A DNA stretch of 9,570 nucleotides, taken from JBEGQX01 sp041180805. Lineage in GTDB: Bacteria; Planctomycetota; Planctomycetia; Gemmatales; Gemmataceae. Both the position numbers and the translations under genes were made by a program. Location: positions 1 through 9,570 of the forward strand of contig JBEGQX010000078.1 in NCBI GenBank assembly GCA_041180805.1, in the 5' to 3' direction. Shown here in pieces: positions 1-5,949 of the stretch (position 1 is the first letter of the stretch; each line of letters begins with the position of its first letter). The notes below the pieces were generated by a model. That model had not been told where the DNA came from. It did not search any database and saw nothing but the letters and a program-made list of their open reading frames with translations.

Positions 1-458
1 CCAATAGCTGTAACTTCCTGAACAAACCAAGTGTCAGGTGGAACAAGCTGATCATAAATCAAACAATCTTTTACCCCATAAAGTGAACCAGTCCTAACTT
101 TATCACCATGGGTACTATTAATCTGGGCTTCCAATCCGGGGGGGAAACCCTTGGCAAACTTGGTTCGAAAATATTGGCCACTATTTCCCTTGTCACTAAT
201 CGAAACTTCCACACGGTATTTGAAATTTTTGTAATCGCCCCGTTCACTAAAAAGGTGACCGGCAGGACCAGTGCCCACAATTACGCCATCTTTGACTTCC
301 CATTTGGCTTTGTCGTCGGGATGGGTCTTCCATCCGGTCAGGTCTTTGCCATTAAACAGGGCCACCCACTTTTCAGATTGTGCTTCCGCGCTTCCGCAAA
401 TCACAAATGCGGCAAGGACAACACCAATAGCCAACCCAGCCCAGAATCTTTTCATCAT
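1..458 (-). CDS. Exported DUF1080 (3-keto-disaccharide hydrolase-like) protein, C-terminus cut by window edge
   Basis: About 152 residues are visible before the left edge. The start is the first of two adjacent ATGs (458, 455). An AGGA at 467-470 lies 8 nt upstream of the first. The N-terminus is a clear signal peptide: MMKRFW, a hydrophobic run to about residue 22, and a likely signal peptidase I site after AEA (residues 24-26). Mature segments match the DUF1080 family (PF06439, concanavalin-like fold): FNGKDLTGWK (35-44), WEVKDGVIVG (53-62), GDYKNFKYRVEV (74-85), GNSGQYFR (91-98), GLEAQI (108-113) and TGSLYG (123-128). Family members act outside the cytoplasm on oxidised sugars or glycosides and are greatly expanded in planctomycetes. 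The substrate cannot be inferred here. It lies 78 nt downstream of the EamA gene on the same strand, so it may share that transcript or have its own promoter. Family call is firm; exact enzymatic activity is inference. Confidence 0.9.
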   Translation of the reverse strand, partial: MMKRFWAGLAIGVVLAAFVICGSAEAQSEKWVALFNGKDLTGWKTHPDDKAKWEVKDGVIVGTGPAGHLFSERGDYKNFKYRVEVSISDKGNSGQYFRTKFAKGFPPGLEAQINSTHGDKVRTGSLYGVKDCLIYDQLVPPDTWFVQEVTAI

Positions 459-536
459 CTTTACGATCCTTTCTCGAGCAATGATTCAGTTAAACTTACT
501 TCTTTCAAGGCTAAAAGAATTCACCCTTCAAAGCCA

Positions 537-1430
537 TTAGTTTTTCCGAAAAGATGGCAAATAGCGCCACAGTAATGCGGATAATAACAATCCGCCCCCC
601 ACAAAAGTCGAAAGATTCCAAGTTTCTTTCTCAGGGGAAATACAGTAAGCCCACAATGGATTCAGCAATGGTTCCAATAAAGTTAATATGCCCGCCTCTT
701 GTGGGCTTAAAACTTTCAGCCCTCTTGCGGTGAGCAAATAAGGCAAACCCATCTGAAGGAAACCAAAAAGAAAAAGAATGCACCACTCCCTTGAACTTGG
801 AGTTGGCATCGAAATAACAAAAGGCAACAATACCATTCCGGAAAAACCATGATTTAGGAAGGTGATCCATGGAGGGGCAACATCTTTCATAGATCTTATA
901 CCTACGATTACCCCGGCATAAGTAACTCCGCTACCCAGAGCGATTAACATGACCGAAAATTCACCTTTATGCCAACCCCCAATCACCAGAACCACAATTC
1001 CCAACATCCCTGGAACCAACGACTGTAAACCCTTTGGGTCCAGTTTTTCTTTAAGAATCAGCACAGAAAACAAAACAAACCAAATAAGTGATGTGTATTG
1101 CAGCAAAATTGCGTTGGCAGCCGAACCCAAGGCCAATGCGGAAACAAACAAAGCATTCATTATTGCAAAGCTGATTACCGTTGGCACCATGGGTTTTCGA
1201 AAGCAAACCTGAGAGGGTCTTAAAAAGAAAATCATTCCTGCCGCTGCAAACAACACCCTGTAACAAGCCATTTGCAAAGGATGCAATGAGGTCTCATCGC
1301 CTTCGGCTTGCAACAATCTGGTAAAAAATCCACTCAGACTCCAAAGAATTGAAGCCGTGAGCAGGCAGATTCTAGCCCAAAAGACACTTCTCTTTTGAAT
1401 GGATTCTTGATTTTCTTTTTCAACGTTTAT
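537..1430 (-). CDS. EamA/DMT-superfamily membrane permease (start codon uncertain)
   Basis: A hydrophobic protein with about ten membrane segments and the two-fold EamA repeat, of the kind that exports or imports small metabolites across the inner membrane; the substrate is unknown. Typical features are LQYTSLIWFVLFSVLILKEK closing the first repeat, and PYLLTARGLKVLSPQEAGIL with LLEPLLNPLWAY in the second. The first canonical start codon is TTG at 1316 (259 aa), but this falls after the first membrane helix. The open frame continues upstream and encodes ARICLLTASILWSLSGFF, a typical first EamA helix. Starting at ATA (1430) or ATT (1436) gives 297-299 aa, the normal family length. An AGGGGG at 1439-1444 sits 8 nt before the ATA. 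No ATG, GTG or TTG occurs between the preceding TAG (1443-1445) and 1316. I therefore place the start near 1430 by a rare codon or coupling. Family call sure; start unresolved. Confidence 0.82.
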   Translation of the reverse strand: MNVEKENQESIQKRSVFWARICLLTASILWSLSGFFTRLLQAEGDETSLHPLQMACYRVLFAAAGMIFFLRPSQVCFRKPMVPTVISFAIMNALFVSALALGSAANAILLQYTSLIWFVLFSVLILKEKLDPKGLQSLVPGMLGIVVLVIGGWHKGEFSVMLIALGSGVTYAGVIVGIRSMKDVAPPWITFLNHGFSGMVLLPFVISMPTPSSREWCILFLFGFLQMGLPYLLTARGLKVLSPQEAGILTLLEPLLNPLWAYCISPEKETWNLSTFVGGGLLLSALLWRYLPSFRKN

Positions 1431-1438
1431 TAGAATAA

Positions 1439-1444
1439 CCCCCT
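1439..1444 (-). promoter_or_regulatory. Shine-Dalgarno-like AGGGGG overlapping the GNAT stop
   Basis: Read on the minus strand, the TAG stop of the GNAT gene runs straight into a G-tract, giving AGGGGG. It is the only good ribosome-binding sequence near the N-terminus of the downstream EamA gene. It lies 8 nt from an ATA codon (1430-1428) and 2 nt from an ATT codon (1436-1434). This supports reinitiation just after the GNAT stop. The role is inferred from position only. Confidence 0.4.
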
Positions 1445-1895
1445 AAAAAATCATCTCCAGCACTTCGTAGCCCGCAGGTTTCATACCCATAGATTCATAA
1501 ACCTTTTTTGCATTTAGATTATGTTCTTCAACATAAAGCCGAATACCAACAACATTTTCCTCACTTTTAGCGATGGAACAAACTTCCTTGTATAGGGATT
1601 TGAATACGCCCCTTCCTCTTCTTCCCGGAAGAACATACACGCTTTGAATCCACCAAAACCAACCGTTTCGCCAGTCACTCCACTCGTAAGTAATCATCAA
1701 TTGACCAATTAAATTATCACCTTCACATGCCAGCAAATACCAACCTTTGTTGGCATCCCCTAATAAAGCAACGACACCCTTATTCACCAATGCTAAGTCC
1801 AACTCCTTGTTTTCACTTTCCCTTGCGAGTGAAACATTCATAAATGCTATGGAAGGTGCGTCTTTGACGGTTGCCTTTCGTAAACTATAGGTCAT
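1443..1895 (-). CDS. GNAT-family N-acetyltransferase
   Basis: A 150-residue single-domain GNAT that transfers an acetyl group from acetyl-CoA to an amine; the acceptor cannot be told. The acetyl-CoA pyrophosphate loop is visible as VYVLPGRRGRGVFKSLYKEV (86-105, the R/Q-x-x-G-x-G motif A). The later motif B pattern is LYVEEHNLNAKKVYESMGM (120-138), with the Asn and Tyr usual in GNATs. The N-terminus MTYSLRKATVKDAPSI is a normal first strand and helix. A longer reading from 1985 exists but would overlap the divergent apt gene and adds an unrelated leader, so ATG at 1895 is preferred. The stop TAG is in frame with, and immediately followed by, the EamA reading frame, so the two genes are very probably co-transcribed and translationally coupled. 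Family is certain; specific role unknown. Confidence 0.9.
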   Translation of the reverse strand: MTYSLRKATVKDAPSIAFMNVSLARESENKELDLALVNKGVVALLGDANKGWYLLACEGDNLIGQLMITYEWSDWRNGWFWWIQSVYVLPGRRGRGVFKSLYKEVCSIAKSEENVVGIRLYVEEHNLNAKKVYESMGMKPAGYEVLEMIF

Positions 1896-1939
1896 AAGAA
1901 GAACTCTTGGGGAATGAAAGCCACTTGGAGATATAAACC
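1896..1939. promoter_or_regulatory. Divergent GNAT/apt intergenic spacer
   Basis: Only 44 nt separate the GNAT start (minus strand) from the apt start (plus strand), so at least one promoter must reach into a coding region. A GGAG at 1927-1930 is the apt ribosome-binding site, 9 nt before its ATG. A TATATC on the minus strand (1935-1930) could be a -10 for the GNAT gene, but no good -35 is seen at the right distance. Promoter positions are therefore weak inference. Confidence 0.3.
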
Positions 1940-2455
1940 ATGACGCTGTTGCAAAAATACATTCGCGATGTCGCGGATTTTCCAAAGCCGGGAATTCTGT
2001 TCAAGGATATCACGCCATTATTATCCAATCCCCATGCATTTCAAGAATCTATCGATCAACTGGCAAAAGTCTTCAAGGATAAAAAAATTGACGGAATAGC
2101 CGCAGCAGAGGCAAGAGGATTTATTTTTGCCGGTCCGCTGGCATTGGCGCTGAAAAAACCCCTAATTCTACTGCGCAAGCCGGGAAAACTGCCTTATCAC
2201 ACCCATTCCCTTAAATATGATCTTGAGTACGGAAGTGCCGAATTGCATATGCACACTGATTCCATTAAGCCCGGGGATTCCATCCTCTTACTGGATGATG
2301 TTCTAGCAACGGGTGGCACCATGAAAGCCGCATGTAAGCTGGTGGAAAAGGCTGGAGGATCCGTGTTTTCATGCGCATTTTTAATAGAATTATCCTTCCT
2401 AGATGGCAGGAAGAAGCTGGATGGCTACCCCTGCCATAGTTTGCTCAGTTATTAA
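1940..2455 (+). CDS. apt: Adenine phosphoribosyltransferase
   Basis: Cytoplasmic purine-salvage enzyme: adenine + PRPP gives AMP + pyrophosphate. The 171-residue length is normal. The family signature RDVADFPKPGILFKDITPLL is at 9-28, the flexible loop RKPGKLP at 79-85, and the PRPP-binding motif LLLDDVLATGGTMKA at 116-130, with the paired aspartates and the TGGT phosphate loop intact. The start has a GGAG 9 nt upstream. hisI follows after 14 nt and hisG overlaps hisI, suggesting one transcript. Apt and HisG both use PRPP, and HisG is inhibited by AMP in well-studied species, so co-expression could link salvage to histidine synthesis. That link is inference; the gene identity is secure. Confidence 0.97.
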   Translation: MTLLQKYIRDVADFPKPGILFKDITPLLSNPHAFQESIDQLAKVFKDKKIDGIAAAEARGFIFAGPLALALKKPLILLRKPGKLPYHTHSLKYDLEYGSAELHMHTDSIKPGDSILLLDDVLATGGTMKAACKLVEKAGGSVFSCAFLIELSFLDGRKKLDGYPCHSLLSY

Positions 2456-2469
2456 CCAACGGTGAAAAG

Positions 2470-2841
2470 ATGTTGGATTTCGCAAAAAGTGGTGGCCTGA
2501 TTCCAGCGATAGCACAAGATGCCAAAACAGGCACGGTTCTCATGATGGCTTGGATGAACCAGGAAGCATTTGAAGAAACCAGAAAAACTGGAAAAGCTGT
2601 GTATTTCAGCAGAAGCCGCAACAAACTATGGCGCAAGGGTGAGGAAAGTGGCAATTTTCAAATAGTAAGAGAATTGTTTATTGATTGTGATGCGGACACG
2701 GTACTTCTTAAAGTGGATCAGATTGGATCCGCCGCTTGCCATGAAGGCTATCAATCCTGTTTTTTCCGGAAATTAAATGGCACAGAATTAGAAGTTATTG
2801 GGGAAAGGATTTTTGATCCTTCGAAGGTGTACAAAAAATGA
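2470..2841 (+). CDS. hisI: Phosphoribosyl-AMP cyclohydrolase
   Basis: Third step of histidine biosynthesis: opens the adenine ring of phosphoribosyl-AMP to give ProFAR. The 123-residue protein is the single-domain form; no HisE pyrophosphohydrolase domain follows, so that step must be encoded elsewhere. Conserved blocks are FSRSRNKLWRKGEESGN (46-62), IDCDADTVLLKV (71-82) and ACHEGYQSCFFR (89-100). The likely Zn-binding cysteines C73, C90 and C97 and Mg-binding aspartates D72, D74 and D76 are all present, with the spacing known from the archaeal enzyme. The gene starts 14 nt after apt, and its stop overlaps the hisG start as ATGA (2838-2841), a usual sign of translational coupling. Confidence 0.96.
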   Translation: MLDFAKSGGLIPAIAQDAKTGTVLMMAWMNQEAFEETRKTGKAVYFSRSRNKLWRKGEESGNFQIVRELFIDCDADTVLLKVDQIGSAACHEGYQSCFFRKLNGTELEVIGERIFDPSKVYKK

Positions 2842-3719
2842 GTAATGCCAACATCCTCAGACTTGGAATCCCTGCCGGTAGTCTGCAAGAAGCCACGGGC
2901 GAATTATTTCGCAAAGCTGGCTACAAGCTTACTTTTCAAAGCCGTAGTTATTATCCAACCATCGATGATCCTGAAATTCATTGCACACTTATACGCGCAC
3001 AGGAAATGGCCCGTTATGTTGAAAATGGATCCTTGGACTGCGGCCTTACTGGGTTCGACTGGATTCAGGAAAGCGAGGCCGATGTTGAAATCCTTACCGA
3101 ACTTGTTTTCAGCAAAGTAAGCAAGCGCCCGGTTAGGTGGGTGCTTGCTGTTCCTGAAAACTCAGAAATTAAAGGCCCATCTGACCTTCAGGGCAAACGT
3201 ATTGCCACAGAAGTTGTAAATATCACCAACAGATGGCTCGCAAGCCACGGGGTTAAGGCCCATGTGGAATTTAGCTGGGGGGCCACAGAGGTCAAGCCAC
3301 CTCGTTTTGTGGACGCCATTGTGGATGTTACCGAGACAGGTAGCTCTCTCCGAGCGAATAACCTTAGAGTGGTTGCTGAATTACTACAAAGCACAACGCG
3401 CTTTATTTCCAACAAGACCGCTTATCAGGATCCATGGAAGCGAAAACGGATGGATGATATGGTTTTGATGCTTAAAGGCGCTTTGGCGGCCGAAGGCAAG
3501 GTTGGCCTGATGATGAACGTACCCAAAAATCAATTGGAAATGGTTTTAAAGGTGCTACCTGCCCTGCAAAAACCAACGATCTCATCGCTTTCCGACCCAT
3601 CTTGGGTTGCGGTGAACACCATTCTTGATGAAAGTATTGTTAGGCATATTATCCCACAGCTTAATTCCGCAGGTGCCAGAGGAATTGTGGAATACCCCCT
3701 GAACAAAATCATTGATTAA
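2838..3719 (+). CDS. hisG: ATP phosphoribosyltransferase, long (HisG-L) form
   Basis: Committed first step of histidine synthesis: ATP + PRPP gives phosphoribosyl-ATP. At 293 residues it is the long form carrying its own C-terminal regulatory domain, so it does not need HisZ. The catalytic part opens with LRLGIPAGSLQEAT (8-20), and the PRPP-binding loop is DVTETGSSLRANNL (163-176). The ACT-like regulatory domain covers about 220-290 and ends in the conserved GARGIVEYPLNKII (279-292). Histidine feedback inhibition is expected from the family. The start codon lies inside the hisI stop (ATGA), fixing the 5' end. No histidine-rich leader or T-box was seen upstream. The stop is 22 nt from that of the converging radical SAM gene, without a convincing terminator between them. 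Confidence 0.97.
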   Translation: MSNANILRLGIPAGSLQEATGELFRKAGYKLTFQSRSYYPTIDDPEIHCTLIRAQEMARYVENGSLDCGLTGFDWIQESEADVEILTELVFSKVSKRPVRWVLAVPENSEIKGPSDLQGKRIATEVVNITNRWLASHGVKAHVEFSWGATEVKPPRFVDAIVDVTETGSSLRANNLRVVAELLQSTTRFISNKTAYQDPWKRKRMDDMVLMLKGALAAEGKVGLMMNVPKNQLEMVLKVLPALQKPTISSLSDPSWVAVNTILDESIVRHIIPQLNSAGARGIVEYPLNKIID

Positions 3720-3741
3720 CCCATCAAGGGCATTGTGAAAG

Positions 3742-5559
3742 CTAAACCGCACCGGACATGACTTCCAATTGTAAAAGGCTTCTATTTTGTTCCTTCTCAA
3801 GGAATTCGCGGCCTTTCTTCACCTGAATATGATCCCAGGGCAAAACCTCATCCACCTTGCGGTTTCTTTGTGAATAGGATGCAACGTCAATCCCAAGATC
3901 GCGAAAAGTACTCCACCAGATTTCCGAATTAAAGCATTCCCGCCAACCGTCAAGTCGCGCACCTCTTCTCCAAGCTTCTTCCAGTGCTTCTGCGACCCTT
4001 CGATCCCCACGGGTGAGGATTCCCTCAAGTAAACTCGTTTCCACATCATGATGTTTGATGGTTACGGTTTTAAGCCGAACTTTGCTGCGCAAATATCTTC
4101 CAGCCCATTGGAGGTATTCCCGGGTCTGCATGCCATTCCATTGATAAGGGGTGTGTGGTTTGGGAACAAAATTGGAAACCGAAGCTGTCACTTCCTTATA
4201 CTTTCCAGTGACTTCCTTGCCAATTCTGGAAATGGTTTCTGCCATTTCAACAATACCATCCAAATCAACCGCGCGCTCCCCGGGCAGGCCGCAAAGAAAA
4301 TACAACTTCACCTTTTGCCAGCCATTACGAAATGCCTCTCTACAGCCTTCATAAAGATCCTCATTCTTGATTTTTTTCCGAATTTGCTCGCGCATGTCAT
4401 CGCGGGCCACCTCAGGGGCAAGGGTTAATCCGCTTCTGCGAATTCCCCTGATCAGTTTTGGAAGCGTTCGTAACTGATTATTGATACGTAAACTTGGCAG
4501 CGAAACACTGACCCCCAACGGGTGAAACACCTCATGCATTCGTTTGACAAGTTCTTCAAAATATGGGTAATCGCTTGAACTTAAACTTAGAAGGCTAATT
4601 TCATCCATGCCTGTGGAGTGATAACAATCCAAGGCTGCTTTTACAATGTGCTCCACAGAACGAACCCGCAAAGGCCTTTTAATCACGGTGCTTTGGCAAA
4701 ATCTGCACTGCCATGGGCAGCCACGCATTATTTCCAAAGCAATCCGATCATGCGGAGTTTTCACAAAAGGAACAATTGGTTTTCTAGGGAGCGGAAAATC
4801 ATCAAAGTCTTTGCTGATGGTGCAGGCTAAGATTTCCTTGGGAACATCAGGCCTGGTCCTGTTCATTGCCACCAGACTTCCATCAGAATGATATTCTGGT
4901 TCATAAAACATGGGAGCATAGACCCATGGGGCAGAACTGGCGATTTTGGCGATCATTTCAGCGCGGTCCAAGCCACCCTGTTCTTTAAGCTCCAGCCACT
5001 TTTCCAACACCCAAGGCAGGCTTTCCTCGCCATCTCCGATCACAAAAATATCGACAAAAGGCGCAAGCAATTCCGGATTTTGAGCCCCAGGTCCTCCAGC
5101 AATCACCAGAGGATCCTCAATAGTTCTATTTTTACTGCGTAGGGGAATACCACCCAAATCCAGCATGGTAAGAATGTTTGTGTAACATACCTCGTACTGA
5201 AGACTAAAACCAACCAGGTCAAAATTCTTCAGTGGAGTAAAAGATTCCAAACTATAAAGCGGAAGAGAATGTTCCCTGAGAACTTTTTCAAAATCCGTCC
5301 AAGGTGTAAAGGCTCTTTCACAAGCAAGGTCGGGCTTGGAGTTAATAATGGAATACAAAACTTGCAAACCATGGTGGCTGGTGCCAATGGTGTATGCATC
5401 CGGAAACGCAAAACACATCTTACCGCGAAGCTTGTCATGGTCTTTCAAAACCGAGTTATGCTCACCGCCGAGGTATTGTGAAGGCATTTGAACTTGCAAA
5501 AGGTACTTTTCGACCTCTGCACGCAATTTGGATCCACTCAACATTTCTTCACCCACCAT
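3742..5559 (-). CDS. B12-binding-domain radical SAM protein, TIGR03960-like
   Basis: A 605-residue protein matching the TIGR03960 family, whose reaction is not established to my knowledge. After a short N-terminal segment (QMPSQYLGGEHNS, 24-36) comes a cobalamin-binding-like Rossmann domain (about 47-200) with GGPGAQNPELLAPFVD (155-170) and IGDGEE (174-179). I see no DxHxxG motif, so any B12 would bind base-off. The radical SAM core follows with MRGCPWQCRFCQS; C281, C285 and C288 form the CxxxCxxC that ligates the 4Fe-4S cluster. Later conserved parts are LTLAPEVARDDMREQIRKKI (379-398) and FLCGLPGE (421-428). The C-terminus DHIQVKKGREFLEKEQNRS is typical and argues against truncation. Translation could start at residue 1 or Met6; upstream SD signals are weak. 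In some phyla this gene is paired with TIGR03936, but none is adjacent here. Confidence 0.9.
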   Translation of the reverse strand: MVGEEMLSGSKLRAEVEKYLLQVQMPSQYLGGEHNSVLKDHDKLRGKMCFAFPDAYTIGTSHHGLQVLYSIINSKPDLACERAFTPWTDFEKVLREHSLPLYSLESFTPLKNFDLVGFSLQYEVCYTNILTMLDLGGIPLRSKNRTIEDPLVIAGGPGAQNPELLAPFVDIFVIGDGEESLPWVLEKWLELKEQGGLDRAEMIAKIASSAPWVYAPMFYEPEYHSDGSLVAMNRTRPDVPKEILACTISKDFDDFPLPRKPIVPFVKTPHDRIALEIMRGCPWQCRFCQSTVIKRPLRVRSVEHIVKAALDCYHSTGMDEISLLSLSSSDYPYFEELVKRMHEVFHPLGVSVSLPSLRINNQLRTLPKLIRGIRRSGLTLAPEVARDDMREQIRKKIKNEDLYEGCREAFRNGWQKVKLYFLCGLPGERAVDLDGIVEMAETISRIGKEVTGKYKEVTASVSNFVPKPHTPYQWNGMQTREYLQWAGRYLRSKVRLKTVTIKHHDVETSLLEGILTRGDRRVAEALEEAWRRGARLDGWRECFNSEIWWSTFRDLGIDVASYSQRNRKVDEVLPWDHIQVKKGREFLEKEQNRSLLQLEVMSGAV

Positions 5560-5860
5560 TGTGCCTGATTTAAATCAACTTACCCCGGGAAAAGACCTTA
5601 AGATTAAATTATGCATTATTAATCGATTATGTGCGTTCTTTTCATAATTTCGAAGCAAAACAATTTTTTCCAACTGAGCCCAATGCCCCCAAACCACCAA
5701 GCCTTTAGTCATCCGATATACAACTACCTCAATCTGCCTTGTTTTTCCAAGCAAGGTTTGCGAAAGAACATGAAGAAGAAAATGAAACCAGATGGATATG
5801 GCATCTTGCCCAACCAACCTATTTGACCGTAGCCGTAATTGTGTTTCTTTTTGCTTCAAC

Positions 5861-5910
5861 TCGGCAATTTATCATGCCGATTAAATAATGGAGTGAAATA
5901 GGATTTTCAC
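5861..5910 (+). promoter_or_regulatory. Two short dyads in the MMPL leader, possible operator or RNA hairpins
   Basis: TCGGCA and TGCCGA form a perfect 6-bp dyad around an 8-nt loop (5861-5880). GTGAAA and TTTCAC form another around 6 nt (5893-5910). They are only 12 nt apart and end 40 nt before the MMPL ATG. Neither has a T-tract, so neither looks like a terminator. They could be regulator half-sites or small RNA hairpins. Dyads this short arise by chance in AT-rich DNA, so confidence is low. Confidence 0.25.
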
Positions 5911-5935
5911 CCATACGGAATTTGCTCACCGCAAT

Positions 5936-5939
5936 GGAG
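5936..5939 (+). promoter_or_regulatory. Ribosome-binding site of the MMPL gene
   Basis: GGAG, 10 nt before the ATG at 5950. It supports that ATG as the start, as does the membrane-anchoring N-terminus MYRWLGRLAANHPW, which is typical of MMPL proteins. Confidence 0.6.
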
Positions 5940-5949
5940 TAGCGCGAGC

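Larger units (their letters stand above)
5560..5949. other. AT-rich divergent intergenic region between radical SAM and MMPL genes
   Basis: About 390 nt hold no convincing gene. Short open frames on both strands (5629-5826 plus, 5575-5859 minus) resemble no family and lack ribosome-binding sites. Small dyads are visible: GATTAA/TTAATC near 5603-5625, CCTTG/CAAGG near 5738-5757, TCGGCA/TGCCGA at 5861-5880 and GTGAAA/TTTCAC at 5893-5910. The first lies where a promoter for the radical SAM gene would be expected, in a run of TAATAAT- and CATAAT-like hexamers on the minus strand. The last two lie in the MMPL leader. Both promoters must be here, but I cannot fix their positions. Confidence 0.5.

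Noticed and set aside
108..575. A 155-codon open frame on the plus strand
   Set aside because: It lies antisense to the clear DUF1080 gene and its spacer, has no family resemblance, and is explained as a shadow of the real reading frame.
1896..1985. A longer GNAT reading starting at 1985
   Set aside because: The added 30 residues overlap the divergent apt start and do not look like part of a GNAT fold. ATG at 1895 gives the usual N-terminus.
3712..3727. Hairpin TTGAT/ATCAA at the end of hisG, as a possible terminator
   Set aside because: The stem is only 5 AT-rich base pairs and is followed by AGGG rather than a T-tract, so it would not terminate transcription on its own.
5823..5851. TTGACC at 5823-5828 as a -35 box for the MMPL gene
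   Set aside because: At 16-18 nt downstream there is only T-rich sequence without a TATAAT-like hexamer, so the promoter is incomplete.
5575..5859. A 94-codon open frame on the minus strand, and a 65-codon frame on the plus strand at 5629-5826, in the intergenic region
   Set aside because: Neither has a convincing ribosome-binding site, domain or coding-like composition. Each overlaps the other, and AT-rich spacers often give such frames by chance.
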